Of a stretch of 64,000 nucleotides of DNA, positions 52,873 through 60,445 are shown one piece after another (the first letter of the stretch is position 1; every line of letters begins with the position of its first letter). The notes beneath the pieces are model-generated. The model was not told the origin of the DNA and ran no database searches. It worked only from the letters and a program-made list of their open reading frames with translations. Source of the DNA: Methanosphaerula subterraneus (GTDB lineage: Archaea; Halobacteriota; Methanomicrobia; Methanomicrobiales; Methanospirillaceae). The stretch covers positions 2,418,001-2,482,000 of the forward strand of contig NZ_CP170508.1 in NCBI RefSeq assembly GCF_052055875.1, given 5' to 3'. The translations under genes were made by a program, and so were the position numbers.

Positions 52873-53838
52873 TCAGCTGGATTGTAATACACGACAGACC
52901 GCCCGGGTGAAAGTCTCCGTATCTGTATCTCCCCCAAGGTCAGGGGTCCTGATGCCGGCCAGCAGCACCGACTGGATCGCTGCCTCGATGAGATCGGCCT
53001 CCTCGGGGTAACCGAGATGATCCAGCATCATCGCTCCGCTCAGTATCGCAGCAATCGGGTTCGCTCTGCCGGTGCCGGCGATATCCGGCGCGCTCCCGTG
53101 GACTGGTTCGAAGAGGGCGTGCCGGTCGCCCAGGTTCGCGCTCGGGAGCATTCCAAGCCCGCCGGCCAGGTAGCCGGTCACGTCGCTGAGGATGTCGCCG
53201 AAGAGGTTGGTCGTGACGATCACATCGTAGGCCTCGGGGTGGAGGAGCACGTCCAGGCAGAGCGCATCTATCAGCCTGGCCGCGTGCGGAACATTATACT
53301 CTTCCGCCACCGCGGTGCAGAGGGAGAGGAAGAGCCGGTCCGACCTGAGCACATTGGCCTTGTGGCCGATCGTCAGGTGCCCGTTTCGTTCCCTGGCCAG
53401 GATTGATGCCCGGGTCGCAATCCTGCGCGTCCCCTTCTTCGAGACGACCCTGACCGTGCAGGCCCGGTCCTCCTCCTCCCATTCGATCCCTGAGTAAAGT
53501 CCCTCGGTGTTCTCCCGGACGGTCACCAGGTCGACCCCCGACGCCCTGACCGGCCGGAGGTTGGCATACAGGTCGAGCGCTTTTCGAATCTGCAGGATCA
53601 CGCTCGGGTACTCCCCCTCCGGGGGGGTGGTGATCGCACCGAAGAGGACGGCGTCGGCCTCCTTCATCATGGCAAGATCTCCACTGGTCAGGGCCGAGCC
53701 GGTCCTCTGCCACCGGGCGTACCCGACCTCGACCGGCACCCACTCCCAGTCTGGATTGATCGTGGAGAGGATGGCGACGGCGGCCGGGATCACTTCCCTG
53801 CCGATCCCGTCCCCTTCGGCGACGGCGATGGTGGTCAT
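52873..53838 (-). CDS. aksF: Homoisocitrate dehydrogenase-like (AksF) of coenzyme B synthesis
   Basis: A 321-residue member of the isocitrate/3-isopropylmalate dehydrogenase family. AVAEGDGIGREVIPAAV starts the fold, LDLYANLRPVR and ENTEGLYSGIEW bind substrate, and DVIVTTNLFGDILSDVTGYL plus HGSAPDIAG form the metal and NAD site. The start at 53838 (MTTIAVAEGDG) overlaps the upstream stop as ATGA. The genes around it (homocitrate synthase, homoaconitase subunits) point to AksF, the NAD-dependent oxidative decarboxylation of homoisocitrate and its longer homologues, rather than leucine synthesis. It is the last gene of a nine-gene unit. Confidence 0.88.
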   Translation of the reverse strand: MTTIAVAEGDGIGREVIPAAVAILSTINPDWEWVPVEVGYARWQRTGSALTSGDLAMMKEADAVLFGAITTPPEGEYPSVILQIRKALDLYANLRPVRASGVDLVTVRENTEGLYSGIEWEEEDRACTVRVVSKKGTRRIATRASILARERNGHLTIGHKANVLRSDRLFLSLCTAVAEEYNVPHAARLIDALCLDVLLHPEAYDVIVTTNLFGDILSDVTGYLAGGLGMLPSANLGDRHALFEPVHGSAPDIAGTGRANPIAAILSGAMMLDHLGYPEEADLIEAAIQSVLLAGIRTPDLGGDTDTETFTRAVCRVLQSS

Positions 53839-54638
53839 CCCCGATCCCTCCACTCCTTTACCAGTGCCTGGATCGAGTTCGCAATATCGGCAGGGGACGC
53901 CCCCCAGTGGACCACCGCCCCATAGCGCCCGTGGTGCACGCCGATTCCTGTCCGTTCGATCCTGCAGCACCTGGCGATGAACGGTTCTTCACTGACCTGA
54001 TCCACCGGACAGGTGTTCAGCAGGGTCATCTCCTGGTCGCAGCATTCATGATAGAGCGCAGCCCCGGTCATGCACCCGGCGACCTTCTCGCCCCCCTGCA
54101 TCGCATCTGCGTCGAGGGTCCGATGAAACCCGGCGGCCCTGCAGGGAAAGACGTCGGCATTCCAGGTGCTGATGTCCAGGATGTGGTGGACGAACTTAAC
54201 CGAAAGATCGCCGAAGAGGCCACAAGCCTCGAGTTCTTTGATACAGGCGCTGAGGCTCGGACGGGGCGGGATGATGTCATAGACCTGGATGGTGAGGAGT
54301 TCGTCCGGGTCGGGGTCAAGCACAAAGGTCAGGTGTTCATCGAGACCGGTGAAGACGGTGCACCGGTACCCGCTCTCGGCAGCCAGTCTGACCAGCAGAG
54401 CATGGTCATGGATCTGCACCTTTCCGGGGTAGTAGTAGACCTGCTCAGCCGGTACGATCACCTCCTCGCTCTGGATTGATCGCATCAGACCGGTTCCATG
54501 TGGGTCTGGCACCACCTTCACAAGGTCATAACTGGGAGGGTTGCCGGCCACCCTGAGCAGATACTGGCTCAAAAAGTAGACCTTATCCCCGCACGGCCTG
54601 GTGGAGGCGACCCCTACCCCCTTGCAGTGGATGATCAT
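53835..54638 (-). CDS. Conserved protein of unknown function inside the coenzyme B operon
   Basis: A 267-residue protein from ATG 54638 (MIIHCKGVGVASTRPCGDK); a much longer frame upstream lies in hacB and is not real coding. Visible features are VYFLSQYLLRVAGNPPSYDL, a mid-protein KFVHHILDISTWNADVFPC and a C-terminal Cys/His-rich part with ALYHECCDQEMTLLNTCPVD and FIARCCRIERTGIG, which could bind a metal or form a thiol site. No known enzyme motif is recognised. It is coupled by ATGA overlaps to hacB before it and aksF after it, so a role in the same pathway is likely, but its reaction is unknown. Confidence 0.8.
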   Translation of the reverse strand: MIIHCKGVGVASTRPCGDKVYFLSQYLLRVAGNPPSYDLVKVVPDPHGTGLMRSIQSEEVIVPAEQVYYYPGKVQIHDHALLVRLAAESGYRCTVFTGLDEHLTFVLDPDPDELLTIQVYDIIPPRPSLSACIKELEACGLFGDLSVKFVHHILDISTWNADVFPCRAAGFHRTLDADAMQGGEKVAGCMTGAALYHECCDQEMTLLNTCPVDQVSEEPFIARCCRIERTGIGVHHGRYGAVVHWGASPADIANSIQALVKEWRDRG

Positions 54639-55105
54639 CGCCGCCCCTTCCAGAAGGCGACAAGACCGCCGGCCTTGAGGATCGCCTGCATGTGGGGGGA
54701 GAGTGGGGTGACCCAGAGCGTCTGTTCGCCCGCGGTGACGACTCCCTCTGAGAGGTCGAAGCTGACCATCTCCCCGTCGACACACCGGAGGTCGGCCTCG
54801 ACCAGGGGCAGGCCGATGTTGATGGCGTTCCGGAAGAAGATCCTGGCGAAGGAGGGTGCGACAACCCCGACGACCCCTGCCAGTTTCAGGGCCACCGGGG
54901 CCTGCTCCCGCGACGACCCGCACCCAAAGTTCTCTCCGGCGACGATGACGGCCCCCTCCAGCCGGCCGGCCAGGGTAGGGTCCAGGTCTTCGAAGGCGTG
55001 GTCAGCCCAGATCGAGCGGTCGGTGGTCCGGAGGTACCGGCCGGCGATGATCAGATCGGTGTCGATGTCGCGGCCGACGCAGACTGCCGGTCCTTCTCCC
55101 TTCAT
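54635..55105 (-). CDS. hacB: Homoaconitase small subunit
   Basis: A 156-residue swivelling-domain subunit of the aconitase superfamily. CVGRDIDTDLIIAGRYLRT contains the YLRT loop (24-27), which in methanogens marks homoaconitase rather than isopropylmalate isomerase. AGENFGCGSSREQAPVALK and SFARIFFRNAINIGLPL are the standard substrate-binding parts. ATG 55105 shares bases with the stop of the large-subunit gene (TGATGA). With HacA it isomerises homocitrate and its C7-C8 homologues on the way to 2-oxosuberate. Confidence 0.9.
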   Translation of the reverse strand: MKGEGPAVCVGRDIDTDLIIAGRYLRTTDRSIWADHAFEDLDPTLAGRLEGAVIVAGENFGCGSSREQAPVALKLAGVVGVVAPSFARIFFRNAINIGLPLVEADLRCVDGEMVSFDLSEGVVTAGEQTLWVTPLSPHMQAILKAGGLVAFWKGRR

Positions 55106-56325
55106 CAGAGCCCCTCCGGACTGGTGATCTCGCCGGTGAGGGCACTGGCCGCGGCTGTGCCGGGTGAGGAGAGGTAGATCGAGCCCCCGACCCCCATCCG
55201 ATTGAGGAAGTTCCTGTTGGCCGTCGAGAGGCAGACCTCCCCCTCCCCGAGCACCCCCATATGGGCGCCGAGGCAGGGGCCGCACCCGGGCGGGCCGATC
55301 ATGCACCCGGCACTGATCAGATCTGCAAGCACGCCGGTGGAGGCGGCCTCTGCGAGCACCTTCTGCGAGGCAGGGACGACCACCGTTCGAACGGTGACCT
55401 TCTTCCCCTTCACGATGGCGGCGAACCTGGCCAGGTCCCCGTACCGCCCGTTGGTGCAGGTGCCGAGGAAGACCTGGTCCAGGCGGACCCCGGCGACATC
55501 GGTGACCGGTCGGACCGTGTCGACCCGGTTGGGGACGGCGACCAGCGGCTCGACATCGGCGAGATCAATCGTCAGGGTCTCCAGGTATTTTCCCTCCTCC
55601 GGGACCTGGGTGACCGCCCCGTCGTCATCTCTTCCAGATGCCGCCAGGTACCTCCTGGTCTCCTGGTCCGCGTAGAAGAGGCCCGCCTTAGCCCCGGTCT
55701 CGATGGCGAGGTTGGCCATCGTCAGCCTTCCCTCCATTGGGATTGAGGCCGCCCCCTCTCCGGTGAATTCCAGGGCCCGGTAGGTAGCCCCGCCCATCCC
55801 GAGGAGCGAGACATACCGGAGGGCCAGGTCTTTCGGCTCGGCAGCGCCGGTCAGTTCTCCGGTGAGGTCGACTCTGATCGTCTCGGGAACCTTCAGCCAG
55901 ATGCACCCTGAGGCCCAGATCGCGGCCATGTCGGTCGCCCCGACCCCGGTGGCGAAGGCACCGAACGCCCCGAGCGTGCAGGTGTGCGAGTCGGCTCCGA
56001 TCACCACGCTCCCGGGGAGGACCCCCCCTTCGGCGAGCACCTGGTGGCAGATCCCTTCCCCGCAGTCGGAGAGGCGGATCCCTGAAGCCCTGGAGAAAGT
56101 CCGGAGCTTCTGCTGGAGGGTGGCGGTGGTGCTGTTGTTGGCAGGGACGATGTGGTCGAAGAGGATCTGTAACTGCTCGGGATGGGCTGGTATTCCCCCA
56201 CCCATCTCCTCCCAGGCCTGGAGGGTCAGGACCCCTGTCCCGTCATGGGCATATGCGGTGTCGATCTGCCGGTCCAGGTAGGTGCCGGCCGCTCCCCCCA
56301 GAATCCGTTCGGCGAGCGTGGCCAT
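55105..56325 (-). CDS. hacA: Homoaconitase large subunit
   Basis: A 406-residue catalytic subunit with a [4Fe-4S] cluster. The start at 56325 (MATLAERILGG) is the usual family start and overlaps the aksA stop. VVIGADSHTCTLGAFGAFAT, VFLGTCTNGRYGDLARFA and GCMIGPPGCGPCLGAHMG carry the three cluster Cys and active-site residues. Large subunits of homoaconitase and isopropylmalate isomerase are hard to tell apart; the YLRT loop in the coupled small subunit and the position between aksA and aksF support the coenzyme B role. Confidence 0.9.
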   Translation of the reverse strand: MATLAERILGGAAGTYLDRQIDTAYAHDGTGVLTLQAWEEMGGGIPAHPEQLQILFDHIVPANNSTTATLQQKLRTFSRASGIRLSDCGEGICHQVLAEGGVLPGSVVIGADSHTCTLGAFGAFATGVGATDMAAIWASGCIWLKVPETIRVDLTGELTGAAEPKDLALRYVSLLGMGGATYRALEFTGEGAASIPMEGRLTMANLAIETGAKAGLFYADQETRRYLAASGRDDDGAVTQVPEEGKYLETLTIDLADVEPLVAVPNRVDTVRPVTDVAGVRLDQVFLGTCTNGRYGDLARFAAIVKGKKVTVRTVVVPASQKVLAEAASTGVLADLISAGCMIGPPGCGPCLGAHMGVLGEGEVCLSTANRNFLNRMGVGGSIYLSSPGTAAASALTGEITSPEGL

Positions 56326-57458
56326 CAGCACCTCCCCTCCTCAACCTGCAGGATCAGGTCCTTCAGCACCTCGGGAGTGATGCTGCACTTATGTTCGCTC
56401 CGCTCCTTTATCAGGGCCAGCACCTGTCCGATCTGTGGATCGGTCAACTGGTGTCCGAGGGAGGCCGTCACGTACCGGAGTGCCTTGGTGCCGGTGTGCT
56501 TTCCGAGGATGAACTGCCGTCCCCTGCCGACCAGGGCCGGGGGGAGATACTCATAGGTCGCCGGATCCTCGAGCATCGCTGCGATATGGATCCCGCTCTC
56601 ATGCGAGAAGACCAGGTCCCCGACCACCGGCTTGTTCCTTGGAACCGGCAGTCCGGACGAAGTTGATACCTGAGCGGAGAGTTCGCCCAGGTGCGAGAGA
56701 TCGTACCTGACAACGCCCCCTTTCAGGTTGAGCAGCACCAGCACCTCCTCGAGCGAGGCATTGCCGGCCCGTTCTCCGATCCCATTGACGGTGGTGTGGA
56801 GCTGGAATGCTCCCGCAGCCGCTGCGGTGATCGTGTTGGCCGTCGCACAGCCCATATCGTTATGACAATGGGCACAGAGCGGGACGCTGACGCTGCTGCA
56901 GAGGTCGCTCATCACGGAGTACATCTCGAGCGGGGTCAGGCAGCCGACGGTGTCAGCGAACGAGACGAGGGCCGCGCCACGCTCTCCTCCTGCCCGGTAC
57001 ATCTCCTTTAAGAACGCCGGGTCTGTCCGGGAGGCGTCCTCTGCCGCGAACCTGACCGCCAGGTCGTGGTCACGGGCCAGGTCGATCATATCGAGGGCAC
57101 CGGCCAGCACCACCTCACGCGGTTTTCTGTACTTGTGCCTGATGTGCAGGTCGGAGGTCGCGATGAAGAGGGAGACCATGTCCACCTCAGCGGCGGCAGC
57201 GGCCTCGACATCCTCTGGTCGGGCGCGGGCCAGGCAGCAGATTCGGGCGTCCAGGTCCATCCTGCTGATGGCCGTCACGCACCGTTTCTCCTCTGGAGAG
57301 ACGGTGGGGAACCCTGCCTCGATCACGTCGACTCCGACCTGATCGAGCATCCCGGCGATCTTCATCTTTTCATCACAGGTGAACGAAACCCCTGGGGTCT
57401 GTTCGCCGTCCCGCAGGGTCACATCACAGATCTCAACATTCCATTGTTCAGGACACAT
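56325..57458 (-). CDS. aksA: Homocitrate synthase (AksA)
   Basis: A 377-residue member of the 2-isopropylmalate/homocitrate synthase family, a TIM barrel with WNVEICDVTLRDGEQTPGVS at the start (metal Asp and catalytic Arg), ADTVGCLTPLEMY, and the metal-binding LCAHCHNDMGCATAN. The C-terminal LeuA dimer domain found in true isopropylmalate synthase is absent, which fits homocitrate synthase. It condenses acetyl-CoA with 2-oxoglutarate and its longer homologues, up to 2-oxosuberate. It overlaps the upstream thiamine-enzyme gene by 11 bases. Confidence 0.9.
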   Translation of the reverse strand: MCPEQWNVEICDVTLRDGEQTPGVSFTCDEKMKIAGMLDQVGVDVIEAGFPTVSPEEKRCVTAISRMDLDARICCLARARPEDVEAAAAAEVDMVSLFIATSDLHIRHKYRKPREVVLAGALDMIDLARDHDLAVRFAAEDASRTDPAFLKEMYRAGGERGAALVSFADTVGCLTPLEMYSVMSDLCSSVSVPLCAHCHNDMGCATANTITAAAAGAFQLHTTVNGIGERAGNASLEEVLVLLNLKGGVVRYDLSHLGELSAQVSTSSGLPVPRNKPVVGDLVFSHESGIHIAAMLEDPATYEYLPPALVGRGRQFILGKHTGTKALRYVTASLGHQLTDPQIGQVLALIKERSEHKCSITPEVLKDLILQVEEGRC

Positions 57459-58599
57459 AACTCTCTCCTCTCATGCACGCCCCCTGCACCACCAGGGTGC
57501 ATGGGCGTCTGGTCTCTGCCAGGGCATGGGCGAGACCGGTCTGGTCGTCGGCTGAGACGACGATCGGGTCCGCCCATTGAATATATTTCAGCAGATCCGG
57601 GATCTGCTGCCGGCCGGTCATCCCCATGCACCGGTTCTGAAGCACGATGCAGAGGAGGGGTGACCGCTTCTCATATACCTCGATCAGGGCATTGATCCCG
57701 CTGTGGAGGAGTGCATAGTCGCCGGTCAGGGCGACCCCGGTGCTTGTCGAGGCGACAGCGATCGAGGAGCCGAGACCGTACGACCCCCATCCGAAAGAGT
57801 ACGGGGGGTTTTGGGTCAGGAGTGCACACCCCGTGTCGCAGATCGCCTGCCGGTCTTCTGCGCTGAACATGGAGAAGAGCAGGTGAAACGGGCAGTCACT
57901 GCAGAAGGTTGTGTATGAGCCCCGCTCCTGCAGGGACTCTGCCACCCCCTCCGGCAGTGTCGGCGTTGTCGGGAGGGCCACGTCGGTGAAGGTCCCCGCT
58001 GCCCTGCACCGGTCGGCCCATGCCACCATCTGCGGGTGCTGTTCTGCCGCTCTCACCATCCGACCAAAGTACGTCAGGTCTGTGGGTGCCAGGCTCCCGG
58101 TCTCCTGCGCCCGGCAGACCGTTCCTGTCGCTGCCTCGCCGGCCAGTTGATCTGGTGTGACCCTGACCAGCACCACTCGTGAAAAGGCTGCAGATGCTTG
58201 AAATGCCGTTTCGATCCCCTCGCCGACGGCCTGCATGTCGAGGGTGATCACCGGCACGCCGGCCAGCTCCCGATAGTGGCGGGAGTCCTGTCCGTTCTGC
58301 GACTGAGCTGCTGTCGGGTCATCCCCGACGACCACCACGACGCCGGCCACCAGCCCCTGGGTGGTGGCCTCGATCAGCGGGTCGGCACAGGCGTTCAGCC
58401 CGACATGTTTGATGATCAGGCAGGCCCGTCTGTTGGAAAGAGAGTCTCCGAGTGCCTTCTCGAGCCCGACCTTCTCGTTGATCACCAGGTCCGCCCCGGT
58501 GAGACGGACCAGATCGGTGACTGGGTATCCGGGCACCGCATAGCACCGGTCAGTCGCCGCTCTGATCGCGCCGACCAGTGCTTCGGTGCCTGTGCCCAT
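57448..58599 (-). CDS. IorA-like thiamine-diphosphate enzyme lacking the ferredoxin domain
   Basis: A 383-residue protein related to the alpha subunit of indolepyruvate:ferredoxin oxidoreductase. The pyrimidine-binding domain has the catalytic-Glu motif NEKVGLEKALGDS (Glu42) and IKHVGLNACADPL, then GDDPTAAQSQNGQDSRHY. The pyrophosphate domain has CSDCPFHLLFSMF and GDYALLHSG (293-301) followed by LQNRCMGMTGRQ (Asn322), the GD...N pattern. The protein ends there: the ferredoxin-type [4Fe-4S] domain of IorA is missing, and no beta subunit is present. A non-oxidative 2-oxoacid decarboxylase is therefore more likely than an oxidoreductase. It is coupled between the radical SAM gene and aksA. Confidence 0.85.
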   Translation of the reverse strand: MGTGTEALVGAIRAATDRCYAVPGYPVTDLVRLTGADLVINEKVGLEKALGDSLSNRRACLIIKHVGLNACADPLIEATTQGLVAGVVVVVGDDPTAAQSQNGQDSRHYRELAGVPVITLDMQAVGEGIETAFQASAAFSRVVLVRVTPDQLAGEAATGTVCRAQETGSLAPTDLTYFGRMVRAAEQHPQMVAWADRCRAAGTFTDVALPTTPTLPEGVAESLQERGSYTTFCSDCPFHLLFSMFSAEDRQAICDTGCALLTQNPPYSFGWGSYGLGSSIAVASTSTGVALTGDYALLHSGINALIEVYEKRSPLLCIVLQNRCMGMTGRQQIPDLLKYIQWADPIVVSADDQTGLAHALAETRRPCTLVVQGACMRGESYVS

Positions 58600-59570
58600 C
58601 AGAGGTCCCTCCCGGGGACAAGGTCACAGCCGGTGCAGGTAGTGCACATTGTCAGGGCTAGGTTTGGGTCCAGGTGTTCGCGTTCGAGTGCCCGGGCATG
58701 GTAGGTGGCAAGTCTGATCAGTCGCTCAGGTGTGGGTCGCTCTGCCCCGGTCAATCCGGCGACCGGGTTCAGCGGGCGGAGGCACGGGATCACGCCGGCT
58801 CTGGTCAGTTCATCGATACCGGCGCAGACCTCCTGATCACTCTCCCCGAGCCCGACGATCAGGTTGGAGAAGACATGACCCCTGCCAAAGAGGGGGACTG
58901 AGTCGGTCAATGCCTTCCAGATCGCGCTCCGATTGAGATCAGGACAGTTCAGGGAGAAGAGTTCTTCGGTGGCGGTCTCGATGTTGAACTTCACCTCCGC
59001 CACCTCGAGGGCGTGCAGCCGGCTCGGAGTCTTCTCTGTCGGGTAGATCGAGACCCCGATCGGGAGGTGGAACCGCTGGAGCTGGGGGAGGATCTCTGTA
59101 CAGATATAGTCCTCTTCCTCCTCGCAGGTGGAGTGGACTCCGCTGGTGATCGAGATCGCATCGATCTGATCGACGACCGCCTCGATCATCGCGACCACCT
59201 CGCCGGGGGCCTTCCGTCTCCCCTCCAATGATGGTACCGGACAGTACCTGCACTGAAAACTGCAGGACCCGGTCACCGTGATATAGGCCTGCCTTGGGCA
59301 GTGGAGCCCGATCGCTTCGAGCTTGCCCACGATCACCTCGTCTCCCCTGCAGAGGCGGGCATCGCCGTCTCCCTGGTGGATGAGGGTGAGTGGACTCTTC
59401 TGATTCAGACTGAGCCTGACCCGATGGTTTCCGTCAGAGAAGAAGACCGAACCGCCTCCCCCTGCACCCGGGCCGGCCGAGGATGAGGAGGTATATCGGT
59501 CGATCGGTGCACCCTCCACCCTGACCCCTCCGGCTGTCAGGAGCTCGGCTTTCAGCCTTTTCCATTCCAT
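58599..59570 (-). CDS. Radical SAM protein with a C-terminal Cys triplet
   Basis: A 323-residue radical SAM enzyme. The SAM-cluster motif is Cys103-x3-Cys107-x2-Cys110 in VTGSCSFQCRYCPVP, followed by a Gly-poor barrel with ISITSGVHSTCEEEED, KFNIETATEELF and SNLIVGLGESDQE. The last residues carry a second C-x2-C-x2-C (Cys309, 312, 315; MCTTCTGCDLVPG), suggesting an auxiliary iron-sulfur cluster. The N-terminal 90 residues hold a small beta domain with a Gly-rich linker. It overlaps its neighbours by 1 and 19 bases. Function unknown; candidates are sulfur insertion or modification linked to coenzyme B. Confidence 0.82.
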   Translation of the reverse strand: MEWKRLKAELLTAGGVRVEGAPIDRYTSSSSAGPGAGGGGSVFFSDGNHRVRLSLNQKSPLTLIHQGDGDARLCRGDEVIVGKLEAIGLHCPRQAYITVTGSCSFQCRYCPVPSLEGRRKAPGEVVAMIEAVVDQIDAISITSGVHSTCEEEEDYICTEILPQLQRFHLPIGVSIYPTEKTPSRLHALEVAEVKFNIETATEELFSLNCPDLNRSAIWKALTDSVPLFGRGHVFSNLIVGLGESDQEVCAGIDELTRAGVIPCLRPLNPVAGLTGAERPTPERLIRLATYHARALEREHLDPNLALTMCTTCTGCDLVPGRDL

Positions 59571-60445
59571 AGTTCGAGCGCCTCCTCGTACCTGGTCGAG
59601 AACGGGATCGCTGCCACTGCTCCGATTGCTCCCCGTCCGCTCAGGACAATCTCTAGATGTTCGTCCTTGATCTGCTGCAGGTCGTCCCAGCTGACCTGGC
59701 CCCGCTTCACCTGTTCACCAAAGGGTCTGAGTGGGGCTGGATCGAACCCGATAAAGACGGCCATCCCGGTCTCGTCGGAGAGAGTGTACTCTTCGAGCAG
59801 CGCTTTGAACCGGCTGGTCAGCCCTGCCGGATCGGTAGTCGCGAACTCGCAGACCAGGCCGACGCAGTTCTTGGTCCGGAACGGGACCGGGAAGAGCTGG
59901 ACGATCGTATGGGAGAGATACATAGATTCCTGGTCCTCGACTTCCTTTGCGATGTTGTGGGCGAGGGTCCAGGTGGCCCCGGCCTCAGGGGTGTCGGTGT
60001 CGTCGACCCCGATCAGCACCCGCTGTCGGGCCGGCATCCAGATCGTCGCACTCGCGACCTTCCCCCCGCCGGCCGGGTCGCTCCTGCTTCTGATCACGCC
60101 ATCTGCGTTCGATCGGGCGCAGGCCGCCCCGACGCCACCGCCGCCCATCCCGATGTAGGTGATCCCGACCTCATCGCCGGCGACCGTAACCTCTGAGATC
60201 CCGGCCGGAAACCGCGAACCCTCCAGGTCGAGCGTGACCTTCCCCTTCTTGAGCAGGTACCGCATTGTGGATCCGATGGCTCTGGTCGAGGTGACGAGCG
60301 GGCTCTGGGCATAGTGGTGGCCGCACCACATCGCCCCTCCGATGCAGTCGAAGAACTCGATCAATTCGACCTGGCCGGTATCTGGATCGGTGACTGCGGC
60401 GATCTTTGCATAGGAGGTGGTGTACGGGTCAGAGATGTTCGCCAT
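59552..60445 (-). CDS. Methanogenesis marker protein 11-like (TiaS-type DDTDT domain)
   Basis: A 297-residue protein. The N-terminal half has KIAAVTDPDTGQVELIEFFD and a Gly-rich MGGGGVGAACARS. The second half starts with RVLIGVDDTDTPEAGATW (DDTDT near 148-152), the nucleotide-binding motif of the kinase-like domain in tRNA-Ile2 agmatidine synthetase TiaS, followed by VQLFPVPFRTKNCVGLVCE. Family members occur only in methanogens and are unassigned. It overlaps a paralogue upstream by 17 bases and the radical SAM gene downstream by 19, so these genes form one unit. Confidence 0.82.
   Translation of the reverse strand: MANISDPYTTSYAKIAAVTDPDTGQVELIEFFDCIGGAMWCGHHYAQSPLVTSTRAIGSTMRYLLKKGKVTLDLEGSRFPAGISEVTVAGDEVGITYIGMGGGGVGAACARSNADGVIRSRSDPAGGGKVASATIWMPARQRVLIGVDDTDTPEAGATWTLAHNIAKEVEDQESMYLSHTIVQLFPVPFRTKNCVGLVCEFATTDPAGLTSRFKALLEEYTLSDETGMAVFIGFDPAPLRPFGEQVKRGQVSWDDLQQIKDEHLEIVLSGRGAIGAVAAIPFSTRYEEALELWNGKG

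Noticed and set aside
54639..54923. N-terminal extension of the DUF gene
   Set aside because: This part is Arg/Gly/Pro-rich antiframe of hacB; the overlap ATG at 54638 fits the operon's coupling pattern.
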